Below are positions 11,648 through 46,853 of a DNA stretch of 64,000 nucleotides, in pieces. Both the position numbers and the translations under genes were made by a program. This DNA is from Zygaena filipendulae (lineage: Eukaryota > Arthropoda > Insecta > Lepidoptera > Zygaenidae). How positions within the stretch are numbered: position 1 is the first letter of the stretch; each line of letters begins with the position of its first letter. The DNA lies in assembly GCA_907165275.2 (NCBI GenBank), contig OU015649.1, forward strand, positions 6,850,001-6,914,000. Direction: 5' to 3'. The notes under the pieces are model-generated. The model did no database searches and was not told the DNA's origin. It saw only the letters and a program-made list of their open reading frames with translations.

Positions 11648-12220
11648 GATCCCATCAAAAACAAACTTGTAAAAAAGTCCCAAGTCTCGCAACTCAGTTC
11701 TTCTACAGTAAAAAGTTGTGAGATCAATGTAACACCAAGTCGGTTAATTTATTCAGTGCCTACTTAAGGGTCCTTCTGTCTAAAGTTATCATGTTATAAG
11801 CTAATCAAATAACATTTTAAAGTGACCATATCAAATTTAAAAATCTTTTATGTTTTAAATAGATTGATTGGCTTGGCGATCACGTGAAAACACAATGTAT
11901 CTCACAAGTAATACATATTATAATTAAATTAGATTGTTTAGAACCATAATTATGTATTACATGTCAGATATATTGTGTTTTCACGTGATCGCCAAGCCAA
12001 TCAATCTATTTAAAACATAAAAGATTTTTAAATTTGATATGGTCACTATAAAATGTTATTAGATTAGCTTATAACATGATAACTTTAGACAAAAGGACTC
12101 TTAAGTAGGCACTGAATAAATTAACCGACTTGGTATTACATTGATCTCACAACTTTTTACTGTAGAAGAACTGAGTTGCGAGACTTGGGACTTTTTTACA
12201 AGTTTGTTTTTGATGGGATC
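11648..12220. repeat. Near-perfect 573-bp palindrome
   Basis: The left arm begins 'gatcccatcaaaaacaaact' (11648) and the right arm ends with its complement (12220). The arms match almost base for base for about 270 nt around a centre near 11934, leaving a loop of roughly 25 nt. Weak outward extension ('ttacaaaaag' against 'ctttttaca') suggests terminal repeats of a foldback element. No ORF. Confidence 0.85.
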
Positions 12221-12796
12221 ACTTTTTACATCAAAAAAAAACAAATAATCAAGTCAAACTAGCCTATAGGGACCGAGAAAGATGACCATAGTGCTATCTG
12301 CCGGGAAAAATTTAAACAAATGGCGGCAAGTAATATTCTAAAGCAATAAAAATTTCATGATTTTTTTTTTTGTTTTCTTATTTAATTGAAGTGATTTTTC
12401 GTAATATCTTCTTCGAAAGCACGTTGTATCCGCGGCTGTACAAAAATGCCATACAAAAACAATACGAAGGTGAAATATCCCTGAAAGTTCATTGAACACT
12501 GCATGGATAAACATTAGACGAAAAAAAGTGGATAAATGCAGTTTTTATGTCATAGGGGGCATACTTACTGGCCAATAGCACACCTAATGGTTGATTTATG
12601 TAAAATAAAATTCACTCATTTTTTTCTTTAGCTAATTCCTATTTTTATTTTGACTTTCCTTGCATTCGTAATGAAAAGCACAGTGTTATCCTCGGGAGAA
12701 AGACTTATTAAGTCCCTCGATCTATTGGCGCCAAACCCCGTCTCGGGACTAAATAGGTTACTTTCACCCCTAGGATAACAATGTACTATTATAATA

Positions 12797-12916
12797 GATA
12801 TATATATATATATATATACACACCCAGACTGGAAAATGGAACCCTGTGTTCATCACACTAAGTCCGGAACCTCTTGATTAGCGGGCAGGCATGGTGACCA
12901 TTGCGTCAATCGGTAC
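12797..12916 (-). mobile_element. Truncated tRNA-derived SINE beside (TA)n
   Basis: A (TA)n run at 12797-12820 abuts 'cacacccagactggaaaatg' and 'attagcgggcaggcatggtg', the same family as the SINE at 19159-19296. About 20 nt covering box B are deleted, so it cannot be transcribed from its own promoter. Confidence 0.65.
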
Positions 12917-12962
12917 GTATTAATGGGTAAAAAACCAAATTTTATTATTTTCTGCATTATTT

Positions 12963-14160
12963 AACCGACTTCCAAAAAGGAGGAGGTTATGCATTCGATT
13001 GTATGTATTTTTTTTTTTAATGTATGTTCACCGGTTGGTTGGACCGATTTCAATTTTTTTTTTTTGTTTGAAATGGTATACTCCCAATTAGGTCCCATTG
13101 CCACTAAGTCGGGATCTGATGATGGAATCTTGGAGAATTCGAGGGAACTTTTCAAAAATTATAGGCACACATTGGGTATTTTTTATAGTAAATCGTTCAT
13201 TTGCTTTCGGAAAGCAAAATTTGAAGAAGTGGAACTGATGATGAAGACCACAGATAGCCATCGGAACTACTCAACAATAATACGTATATCACGAGTTCCA
13301 GTTGGAGCGATTTTGAAAATTGTTTTTTGTTTGAAAGGGAATACTTCCGAATTGGTCATATTGTCACCAAGTCAGGATCTGATGATGGGATCTTGGAAAA
13401 ATCGAGGGAACTCTTCAAATTTTATAGGCACACCTATGGCGATTTGGGTATTTTTTATAGTAAATCGTTTATTTGCTTTCGGAAAGTAAAATTTGAAGAA
13501 GTGGAACTGATGATGAAGACCACAGATGGTCATCAGAACTACTAAATAATAGGTATTTCACAGATTCCGATTCTTTAACTTTAATGTGGTTTCTAAACCA
13601 TTTATGTTCGTCACAATGTAGGTATATGGCGAAGTGGAACTGATGGTGATGCACCAGGAGAACTCCTCAAAAATTAACGTCCCTGCATCGGGAAAAGCAA
13701 TATTTTGTAAAAGGTTATGAGCAGTTGATATTAGGCTATTGTAACTTAGATAAATTACAAACCGACTCACTAAAAAGCCAGAAATAAACAAATTTTTAAC
13801 AAAAAAATTAAAACCGACTTCCAAAAACACAAAACTAAAAAGCTAAAAATAACAAAATACCGATTTAATCCGACAGACAAAAATACGCGTAATATATTGG
13901 TTTGTGCTACCACGTTTCAATTTGAAGTCGGTGACAAGCCAAATTTGGAGTAGGTAGATTGGCTAAGTCCACTCCCGCCACGAGCTTGTCGTGAGCTGAA
14001 CAACCCAAGTGGGCAGACGTAAGCTGGCTTGGCACCGAATTCAAATTGAAAAGTGGTAGCACAAACAATAATAGTATTACGTTTATTTTTGTCTGTTGGA
14101 TTAAATCGGTATTTTGTTATTTCCAGCTTTTTAATTTTGTGTTTTTGGAAGTCGGTTTTA
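12963..14160 (+). mobile_element. Element with AACCGACTTCC termini
   Basis: The left end AACCGACTTCCAAAAA (12963) is mirrored by the right end 'ggaagtcggtttt' (about 14160). The same family occurs inverted and shorter at 51396-52034. The interior holds a near-duplicate segment (13073-13552) and a terminal palindrome (13807-14165). The small frames inside (for example 166 codons from 12989) sit in repetitive DNA and show no recognised domain. Confidence 0.6.
13073..13552 (+). repeat. Internal duplication, period about 264 bp
   Basis: 'tctgatgatgg', 'tagtaaatcgtt', 'atttgctttcggaaag' and 'gaagtggaactgatgatgaa' recur in order at 13073-13280 and 13337-13552. The related copy at 51396-52034 has only one unit, so the duplication is specific to this copy. 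Confidence 0.75.
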
Positions 14161-14165
14161 ATTTT
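13807..14165. repeat. Palindrome with arms of about 145 bp
   Basis: 'attaaaaccgacttccaaaa' (13807) pairs with 'ttttggaagtcggttttaat' (ending about 14163). Both arms carry 'ataccgatttaatcc.acagac', 'gtgctaccac' and 'gaagtcggtg.caagcc' in mirrored order. Parts of one arm occur alone at 1-70, 9836-9895 and 51396-51475. Confidence 0.75.
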
Positions 14166-14267
14166 ATTGTCTACATTTACCATATTATAATGCATTGTTT
14201 ACATCACAATAGTTAACATTTTTAACACCAGTGTACCTTAACTAAACTAATACGAGTTGATAAATTT

Positions 14268-14842
14268 GTCATGTATACTAATATTTGAGCAAAAGTTTGT
14301 GAGTTTGTGACGTTGTAGGGGGTAATCTCTGGATCTATAGGAAGCTACAGTGATCCAGATTGTCATAGGGTACTTTTTATTCCAGAATCCCCGCGGGAAC
14401 TCCGTATTTCCTGCGGGTAAAACCACGGGGGAACAGCTATCTCTGGATCTATAAACTCTATACTAATATTATAAAGAGCAAAAGTTTGTGAGTTTGTGAC
14501 GTTGTAGGGGGTAATCTCTGGATCTACTGAACCGATTTGAAAATTCTTTCACTTATAGGAAGCTAAAGCGATCCTGAATGACATAGGATACTTTTTATCC
14601 CGGAATCCCCGCGACTACTCCCAAATTACCGCGGGAGTCAGCTAGTAATATTATAAACAGCAAAGTTTGTGAGTTTGTGACGTTATAGGGGGTAATCTCT
14701 GGATCTACTAAACCGATTTTGCAAATTCTTTCACTTATAGGAAGCTACAGTGATCCTGAGTGACATAGGGTACTTATATTGTATCGTTTATTCCTGCGGG
14801 AACTCCTAAATTACCGCGGGTGAAACCGCGGGGGTCAGCTGT
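14268..14842 (+). mobile_element. Three LEP1-like repeats in tandem
   Basis: Copies lie at about 14268-14442, 14458-14645 and 14646-14842. Each has 'gtttgtgagtttgtgacgtt', 'ggtaatctctggatct', 'taggaagct' and a GC-rich end ('gcgggtgaaaccgcgggggt'). Head-to-tail order with each CTAG-type end next to the following start. Confidence 0.7.
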
Positions 14843-15759
14843 TTATACATAAAGCCCGGGTAGTGAATCGGCGAAGGCGTCGTCGTTACGCGTCCCACAC
14901 TAGATACGCCACCGGCCGTGCATTCGAATCCCGGCACATAATGTGACTTTTTCTACTCGGTTTGTATATTTCACACATGAAGTACGTTGACAAGCATTAA
15001 CGAGTAAGCGCCAATAACGCCTATAACTTAAGCAGGCCGCAGCATAGGAAGCAACCGTGACGGAAAGATCTTTCACTGTAATTTTACTAGCCCCCAAATA
15101 CTTTACATAGCACGGCGGGGTCGAATTTCTTAAGCGAAATTCAAAAAACTCCAATAACTCTTAACTTTTTACCCATACTGCTAGACTGGCTAGCTATATG
15201 TAGACACACAGAAATGAAGCACAGTCTGCGACGCGGGCGATGCACTCTCCCCCCTCTTCCCTGCCCAGTGCCCACCCCAGGGGGGGCTCCTCGTCTCACC
15301 CGGTCTAATCAGCTTAGTTTAACCCAAGGATCAACTGTTCGAAGCGGCATCTTTTGAGACAAAAATGCGAGGTATCCCTCCCTATACCAAATGGCCAATA
15401 AAACCCCTACTATATTGGTTTATCCAAAGTGTATACGAGAAGACGGAAGTAGCTTAATACGAATTGATAACGCTCTTTCTTGTATTAATATTAATTTATT
15501 GAATTTCATAGATGAACTGTGTTTAAATATAATTTGAAAAAAATATACAATACACTTGACATAATGCTAATGATATCTACATAATAAACAAAATATTCAT
15601 ACAAGTATTTGGTTGGTCTTTTCATGACATAGGTACTAATCACCAATTGCATTGGTGAATTTAAATAAATTAATATATTATGTAGTTCCTCTGAGGAACT
15701 CACAAAACAATGGTATTATTTGCTGGTGTATACGTATTTCACTAATACTTAGTGCAAAT

Positions 15760-29771
<14,012 letters not shown>

Positions 29772-31208
29772 AATGAACTAACGAAAATGTATCAAAATTT
29801 CATTTTCTGGAATTGCACCACCCTAAAAAATTATCAAAACTATAAATTGGAGTCAGACATGGATGTTACTTCATAAGTCACATGATATAGATCTACTACT
29901 TATGCTGTCTTACACCCAAGTCCCAACCGCAGTCAATATTAATCATTAAGTATAGACCAACCATGAAAAAAAATGTGATTAAAAAATAGAACAAAAACAG
30001 ATATTCTATTTGATTTCATTCATGGGAAAAAAATGTGTAAGTATACAAAATTTCAGCTCAATTGATTGAAGATATTTGCTTAAAAATTAAGTTGCAATAT
30101 TCCACCCATACAAACATAGTTACATACCTACATACATTGCAAGTTCAATAAAAGCTTTGAATTAGATAGGTGGGTCACTGTTGGTTTTCCAATAAGTGAA
30201 TAGATAAGCGTAAATGTGGATAGCAACAATTATTTACAATTAAGAAAAAAAATAACAATCTTGAATTAAATAGGTAGAGAATTATAAAAGCAATCAACAT
30301 GGTATTATTTACAAAGTAGATATAGGGAGTATAAGAAAATAAATAATATAATAAGGAATAAATTTTAGGATATAGGTAGGTAGTAAAACTATTTTCATCT
30401 ATTCTGCATACCTACATTTATGAGTAGTTTGGAAATACATACAGTTACAGTAATTATTAGGTATCACAAGAAAATTTTTGACATTGTAATGAACCCAACA
30501 ATTAAAATAAAATTTTATTGCATTTAGTATTTGGGGCATTTCACGTGAAGCGGGCAGGCCAAAACAGGTTCACACTTCCGATTTCAGTTATATTTGAGAA
30601 TGTTATACCTGTACATGTTCTCAACACAGATACAAAATATTTTTAAAGTGGCGAACCTAGTTTACGAGATATCGGTCTTTGAAGATTTCAGTTACGGTGA
30701 GTTATGGACTACTTCAAATGCCATTATGCGGCTTAAAAAAGATGCAGAAAAATATTTTTGCCACTGGATTCTATACTTTGTTATATGACTTTTTAAACCT
30801 TATAATTGAATTTAAAATATTTTTATTAAATAGCTGAAAAAAAAAGAAAATAATTTTTATTTTTTATTTTTTACAATCTCGGCATTTTTTTATATTTTTT
30901 TTAGTATATTAGAAATAAAGCTTATATCATATTCATAATCCATGCCAAGTTTCATAATGGGCCGCGCAGTCGTTTAGGAGCTATTTGTTTTTAAAACCGA
31001 AAGGAGGCGGCGGCGGCTCCTTACTCGCGTGTAGTCAGTCACCGCTACTTACATGGTAGGTCATATAAATGTTTTTTTTTTGGTTTGATAGAGATCTTAG
31101 GGTATCTAATAATTATAACAAAGAATTATAGGTAATTCATCGGTTTATTTGAAAATCTTTACAGTTTTATGAGTGGAAGAGTCACTTGTTCGTTTGAAGA
31201 TGATACCG

Positions 31209-31800
31209 TCACGCGTCAGTGCTTGGAATGAAAGCGTGGATTTTTTTTGTGCCAGGTATAGTTATTGCAGAATCAAAACGGCTCTTGAGTTTGTTTCTGT
31301 ATTGATCGATTTCATTTATATCAGCATAATAAATTGCAGTGTGTGGCAATGATGCTTTTGCCCAATCATATAAACCTTTTAGTGTAATAATCGCTTTATC
31401 TGGACCTGACTGTAAACTAGCTCGTGTCGCCAAGCGTTTTATATTGCCACCAAGACCATCACAAGGCCCTTTTCCGTGAGAAGTAGCATGGAAATGGATT
31501 TCTGCTTCTGTTCCAAAATCATGATTGAAGTAGAAAAGGTTTATAAAATTAAATCTATTTTTAAAATATTGTGATGCGCCGTCGGTTATAAAGATATATT
31601 TCTTAGTAATAACGTTATTTTCTTGGAGATACTGATGCAGAATATTTTGAAAGTTGAAAAAAGTGGCTGTATCGTGTTTTAAGTCATCTGATATGATTAC
31701 CATACTTCCATGTTTTATATCTTGTCCTTGGCGATAACAATTGTTCCAGTGGAAAGACTGAGCAGCATCTTGTATTACAAAGCTCTAGTTCTCAGCAAAT
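31209..31800 (-). pseudogene. Broken DDE-like transposase fragment
   Basis: The longest ATG frame is 164 codons (31703-31209). The reading frame continues upstream without ATG through QDAAQSFHWNNCYRQGQ to an in-frame TAG at about 31783. Motifs VIISDDLKHDT, YIFITDGASQYFKN and FHATSHGKGPCDGLGG follow the pattern of a widespread uncharacterised arthropod protein family that I take to be a DDE-type transposase (Asp in QDA and TDG). The N-terminal part is lost and the end is truncated. Family name not assigned. Confidence 0.55.
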
Positions 31801-31969
31801 ATCTCGTGAGTCCCACCCTTGTCTCAGGGTATTCTAATTTGAACTGTCGGTACAACTCATCGATGTTGCACATTAAGAGCTTATATTAAGAACAGAAGCA
31901 GAAATCCATTTCCATGCTACTTCTCACGGAAAAGGGCCTTGTGATGGTCTTGGTGGCAATATAAAACGC

Positions 31970-32194
31970 TTGGCGACACGAGCTAGTTTACAGTCAGGTC
32001 CAGATAAAGCGGTTATTACACCAAAAGGTTTATATGATTGGGCAAAAGCATCATTGCTACACACTGCAATTTATTATGCTGATATAAATGAAATCGATCA
32101 ATACAGAAACAAACTCAAGAGCCGTTTTGATTCTGCAATAACTATACCTGGCACAAAAAAAATCCACGCTTTCATTCCAAGCACTGACGCGTGA
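31970..32194 (+). pseudogene. Inverted second copy of the transposase C-terminal part
   Basis: 74 codons almost identical to the last 74 of the minus-strand copy (for example GLYDWAKASLxHTAIYYADI), lying in the right arm. It differs by a few substitutions (I/V, L/P), so the arms have diverged slightly. Confidence 0.6.
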
Positions 32195-33558
32195 CGGTAT
32201 CATCATCAAACGAACAAGTGACTCTTCCACTCATAAAACTGTAAAGATTTTCAAATAAACCGATGATTACCTATAATTCTTTGTTATAATTATTAGATAC
32301 CCTAAGATCTCTATCAAACCAAAAAAAAAAAAACATTTATATGACCTACCATGTAAGTAGCGGTGACTGACTACACGCGAGTAAGGAGCCGCCGCCGCCT
32401 CCTTTCGGTTTTAAACACAAATAGCTCCTAAACGACTGCGCGGCCCATTATGAAACTTGGCATGGATTATGAATATGATATAAGCTTTATTTCTAATATA
32501 CTAAAAAAAATATAAAAAAATGCCGAGATTGTAAAAAATAAAAAAAAAAATTATTTTCTTTTTTTTTCAGCTATTTAATAAAAATATTTTAAATTCAATT
32601 ATAAGGTTTAAAAAGTCATATAACAAAGTATAGAATCCAGTGGCAAAAATATTTTTCTGCATCTTTTTTAAGCCGCATAATGGCATTTGAAGTAGTCCAT
32701 AACTCACCGTAACTGAAATCTTCAAAGACCGATATCTCGTAAACTAGGTTCGCCACTTTAAAAATATTTTGTATCTGTGTTGAGAACATGTACAGGTATA
32801 ACATTCTCAAATATAACTGAAATCGGAAGTGTGAACCTGTTTTGGCCTGCCCGCTTCACGTGAAATGCCCCATTTGACACTTGAAGGTTCAATTTTTTGA
32901 AACTTACGAATAGGATACTGCATTAATAAGAACAACAAGGAATTAATATAAATTATTACCTTATCTACGTCGTTTCAGGTATCGCCAACCAGTATCTACG
33001 GGTATTAGCTCATTATCTCAATTTCTTATCTTTGGTGAAAGAAATCTACAAATAACACTGAATCATCACAAAACGCAAACCTAAACTGAATTTCACTATC
33101 ATTCGTACCTAGTTAATATATTAGTAACAATGTCTACTAAATAAATGTAGAGAATGCACATCTGAGATGCAATCCTAATAGAAATACATTTAGATGTACT
33201 TAGCTTTGTTTAAAAAACTTAACGAAATCAGTGTACGAAGATTATTAATTAAAATATTCACAAAAACAGAGTAAATTCTTCACATTCACCATTATCACCA
33301 TCACAAATGTAATGTAAATGTAATGTATCCACAAATTAACTAGACATATGTCTAAAGAAATGTATCACCCCAATTTTTTTTTTGGTGAAGTTTACCCCTC
33401 TCGGGGAAGGCAGAAGAAAACTTAGACCATATATTCATTAGTATTTTTCTTCTTCTGAAGTTATTTACATCGAAATGCATTGGTGAGATGTACTATGACG
33501 CCTAATGTATGTGCTTCTGCATCCAAACATTTCAGACAAAAGTCTCTTCTCCCCCTTA

Positions 33559-33760
33559 TACTAGTAACAGACGATCCAATTTGGTTGGCACCAACCGCCC
33601 GATCACGACCAAATCGGAAAGTGTATAGGGTAGTCGGTCCAACATAATTATTATTAATACTAGTAACAGACGATCCAATTTGGTTGGCACCAACCGTCCG
33701 ATCACGACCAAATCGGAAAGTGTATATACTAGTAACAGACGATCCAATTTGGTTGGATCC
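33559..33760 (+). repeat. Short tandem repeat array around 'acgatccaatttggttgg'
   Basis: 'actagtaacagacgatccaa' plus 'tttggttggcaccaaccg' and 'gatcacgaccaaatcggaaa' occur three times (about 33559, 33658 and 33728, the last cut short). The same unit appears at 34560-34650. Confidence 0.75.
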
Positions 33761-34028
33761 AACCAAATTGCCGCCGTCGTGCCAACCGTTCCGACATTGC
33801 CACAGACGTACCGACGGTTGGGCATCCAACCGTCATTTGCCTATGCACTGAAGAAGTGTACGGACGTCATGCCGCCTGCTCTTAAAACTTTCAAACAAAA
33901 TTGTATAAGCTTGATTTCTCATTTCTTTATTAAAGTAATCTTTATTTGTTAAATCCCACTTCACAGTTATGTCGCGTTCAGAGTTTTGCTCCATCGTCGT
34001 CGCGTCGTACTTATTTATAATAATACCT

Positions 34029-34312
34029 ACTAGCTGTCCCCCGCGATTTCATCCGCGGTAATTTCGGAGTTCCCGCAGGAATTCCGGGAAATAGTAGGTA
34101 CTCTATGTCCTTCTTTGTACCCGTGACAGTAGTTCACAGTGATTAACTGTTCCCCGCATTAGTGCCGGAGTTCTCGCGGGAATTCCGGGATAAAAACTAT
34201 CCTATCTTTTAAGTTTGACCATATTATAAAAGGTTACAAAATTTTATCAAAATTAGTTCAGTAGTTTGGGAGTCCATCGCGGACAAACAGCGTGACACGT
34301 GATTTATATATA
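34029..34312 (-). mobile_element. LEP1-like repeat, left arm of the palindrome
   Basis: 'ctagctgtcccccgcgattt' to 'cgtgatttatatatattaag'. Mirrored by the pair in the right arm. Confidence 0.65.
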
Positions 34313-34895
34313 TTAAGTTACCTGTATTTGTTTTTAACATCGAAATAATAAGTATTACGTAGTTGTAAGTTGTACGTAGTACTTATTATTTCGATGGTTT
34401 TTACTTTTTACCTACTTTTCGTCAGCGCTCGGCGGCGTTTCGAATGCGACTGAGACACATCGGTTGGACCGTTTGCCTCCACACGTACCAATTTGATTGG
34501 ACGGTTGGCTTGTCGGGTGCGTCGGCGAGCCGACCACGTCCAACCCGTAATAATAATAATTATGTTGGACCGACTACCCTATACACGTTCCGATTTGGTC
34601 GTGATCAGGCGGTTGGATCCAACCAAATTGGATCGTCTGTTACTAGTTATAAGCCAACCTTCCAACCAAATTGGTACGTGTGGAGGCAAATGGTCCAACC
34701 CAGAGAGAAGGTAATCACTACGTGGTCCAACCGATGTGTCTCAGTCGCATTCGAGACGCCGCCGAGCGCTGACGAAAAGTAGGTAAAAAGTAAAAACCAT
34801 CGAAATAATAAGTACACGTACAACTTACAACTACGTAGTACTTATTATTTTGATGGTAAAAACAAATACAGGTAATCTTATTTTATCTTCTTAAT

Positions 34896-35370
34896 CTAAT
34901 ATATATAAATCACGTGTCACGTTGTTTGTCCGCGATGGACTCACAAACTACTAAACGGATTTTGATAAAATTTTGCAACCATTCATAATATGGGCCAACT
35001 TAAAAGATAGGATAGTTTTTATCCCGGAATTCCCTCGGGAACTGAAGGACATAGAGTACTTTTTTCCCGCAACTCCGAAATTACCGCAGATGAAATCGCG
35101 GGGGACAGCTAGTCTAATATATATAAAATCACGTGTCACGTTGTTTGTCCGCGATGGACTCCGAAACTACTGAACGGATTTTGAAAAAAAATTGTAACCG
35201 TTTATAATATGGTCCAACTTAGCCTATCTTTTGATAGGATAGTTTTTATCCCAGAATTAACGCGGGAACGCCGGTATAGCACTTTTTTCCCGGAATTCCC
35301 ACGGTAGTATCTCTAAGTAGTTTGTGGAACTCCGAAATTACTGCGGATGAAATCGCGGGGGACAGCTAGT
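34896..35370 (+). mobile_element. Two LEP1-like repeats in tandem, right arm
   Basis: Copies at 34896-35114 and 35115-35370 both start 'ctaatatatataaa(a)tcacg', carry 'gttgtttgtccgcgatggac' and end 'cgcgggggacagctagt'. The second contains a short insertion. Confidence 0.7.
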
Positions 35371-35715
35371 ATTATTATAAATAAGTACGACGCGATGACG
35401 ATGGAGCAAAACTCTGAACGCGACATAACTGTGAAGTTATTATAACTACATAAAGACTTTTCCTGTTTGTGGGATTTGACAAATAAAGATTACTTTAATA
35501 AAGAAATGAGAAATCAAGCTTATACAATTTTGTTTGGAAGTTTTAAGAGCAGGCAGCATGTCCGTACACTTCTTCAGTGCATACGCAAATGACGGTTGGA
35601 TGGCCAACAATGGTCTGTAGCAATGTCGGAATGGTTGGCAGGACGGCGGTAATTTGGTTGGATCCAACCAAATTGGAACGTCAGTTAATACTTTTAAACA
35701 TAGTCCAATTTTGAT

Positions 35716-36326
35716 AATAGGGTACTTGCATGAATTTTTTTTTAGTCTTTTTTAAAGATATATGGCCTACTTAAACAAAGCAAGAAAAAGAAAAAAATAT
35801 ATGCATAAATTAATTAAATAGAGCGTTTCAAAGTTCCTACTTTAGACCTTACCGCCGAAACGCGGAATGACGTCACTAGTTCAAAATTACGCCTTATCAA
35901 TCTGTGATAGAAATGTCACTGTCGTATTGACAGGGTCATGTGACACTGACAGACAGATAAATTAAGGTTGAACTGTGTCCATTTCCTTCCAAAAGTTCCA
36001 GTAAAGAATCGAAATGCATCTTACCAATGCATTTTAAAGTAAAAAAACTTCAGAAAATGGAAAATATGCGTTGACTGTATGCACTTAGTTTCTTTTGCCT
36101 TCTCTGAAATAGGTAAATGTTTCCTAAAAAAATAAAAGTGACGTCATGTGTCAAGCTTGGCTGTGATTGGTGTTTCGTTGCATCGTTCCGTTTCACAAAC
36201 TTAAAAGTTGAATATTTTGGAAACTATTGAAAATTTTTTAGTAAATCTTTCACGATAACGCTTTTCTAAGGCTCTATTTTTGAAATATTGACACAATTTC
36301 TTATTATAAATTTCATGCAAGTACCT
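35716..36326 (+). mobile_element. MITE family A, full-length copy
   Basis: Terminal inverted repeats AATAGGGTACTTGCATGAA (35716) and 'ttcatgcaagtacc' (to 36326). TGACGTCA occurs at 35868-35875 and 36139-36146. Other landmarks are 'gtttcaaagttcctacttta' and 'gtgtcaagcttggctgtgat'. No ORF. Confidence 0.8.
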
Positions 36327-37230
36327 CGAACTGATTTCTTCGGTTTCCTCCAAGAGCAAAGATAATATAATCACTACGTTTTACGTACTAAGAAGCATTT
36401 CAATAGAAAATACATTGATCTAATTAATTTTACTTGAAACAGGCTATATGCAATGCATTTCGATGTAAATAACTTCAGAAGAAGAAAAACACCACAGAAT
36501 TGGCTGTATGCAGTTAGCTTCCTTTGCCTTCCCCATCGGGGTAAATCCATAATCTAACAAAAAAAAAAGCAAAAAAAATTAGAAAAAAAACGTGAAAAAA
36601 TAAATAAACTCAATTTACCTTTCGCTTTCATTCGTTTCATTCGGAATTTATACCTAATAATTTGATTTCAGTCAGAGAACTGAAGAGAAAACGTAGTGAT
36701 TACCTTCTCTCTGCTGAAGAGTACAGTCATAGGTCCATAAGTCTAGTTAATTTGTGGGTCTAGTCACACACGAATTTATGAGAACGAGGCTGTTTGTGTA
36801 CACACACTACACCACAGATATCTAGTAAATTAAGTCGGGGAGACTACACTGTGGAAAAGTTGGTACTTGGTAAAACGTAGTGATTACCTTCTCTCTGGTT
36901 GGATCGATAAAGTGGGTGCCATATCAAATTTAGTAAAAAATCAATAGTTTCGCTCCATTTTCTGTGCTAAGTGTTGACCTGTGTGATTTGTATAATTACC
37001 ACGCAGCAGCAGACACAGTGTAGGCAGTTCTCTACAAGATGTACTGACGATCTGATGAAGGTCGCGGGAACCAGCTGGTTAAGAGTAGTGCGGAACTGAT
37101 TGTTGTGGTGATCCTTGGGGGAGTGGGGGAGTCCTTTGTCTAGCGACAGTCGTGGATCGTGGATCTGTCGGCTGCTAAGATGATTAAAATCTTTTAGAGT
37201 TTTTCATAGAAAATAATACTGTTTTATTAA

Positions 37231-46853
<9,623 letters not shown>

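Larger units (their letters stand above)
8200..15759. other. Intergenic region between AlaRS and Su(dx)
   Basis: About 7.5 kb with no supportable host gene. It consists largely of palindromes, LEP1-like repeats, a CCGACTTCC-terminal element, SINE debris and unclassified AT-rich sequence, listed separately. 10050-10450 and 14840-15360 are locally GC-richer but gave no recognisable protein in any frame. A box-B-like 'ttcgaatcccgg' near 14934 hints at tRNA-derived sequence without a convincing box A. On the minus strand AATAAA occurs at 15495-15500, a candidate Su(dx) poly(A) signal. Confidence 0.6.
30533..32871. mobile_element. Foldback DNA element with ~980-bp inverted arms
   Basis: The left arm (30533-31513, starting 'ggggcatttcacgtgaagcg') and right arm (31890-32871) are nearly identical reverse complements, so the same 64-codon frame appears at both ends. 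A ~376-bp unpaired centre remains. ATTT abuts both ends and may be a 4-bp target duplication. The arms include part of a transposase-like coding sequence, so one side was probably copied in inverted orientation. Confidence 0.85.
33731..35689. repeat. Compound palindrome of about 2 kb
   Basis: From 'actagtaacagacgatccaa' (33731) inward, the sequence mirrors that from 35689 inward. Paired blocks include 'catttgcctatgcactgaag', 'aagcttgatttctcatttct', 'gcgttcagagttttgctcca', LEP1-like ends, and an inner pair 34320-34440 / 34776-34880 ('acttattatttcgatgg', 'cgctcggcggcgtttcgaat'). The right arm is about 230 bp longer, explained by an extra LEP1-like copy. Confidence 0.8.

Noticed and set aside
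12989..13489. 166-codon plus-strand frame
   Set aside because: It lies entirely within the AACCGACTTCC repeat, follows the internal duplication, and has no domain.
14850..14960. Possible tRNA-derived SINE (box-B-like ttcgaatcccgg)
   Set aside because: No convincing box A at the right distance and no second copy in the window.
30594..30788. 64-codon frame identical on both sides of the foldback element
   Set aside because: Identity follows from the inverted arms. There is no motif or coding signal, although a lost ORF part cannot be excluded.
33461..33829. Overlapping frames of 122 and 89 codons with repeated GANQIGSSVTS-type units
   Set aside because: The protein repeats simply mirror the tandem DNA repeat, and frames are open on both strands.
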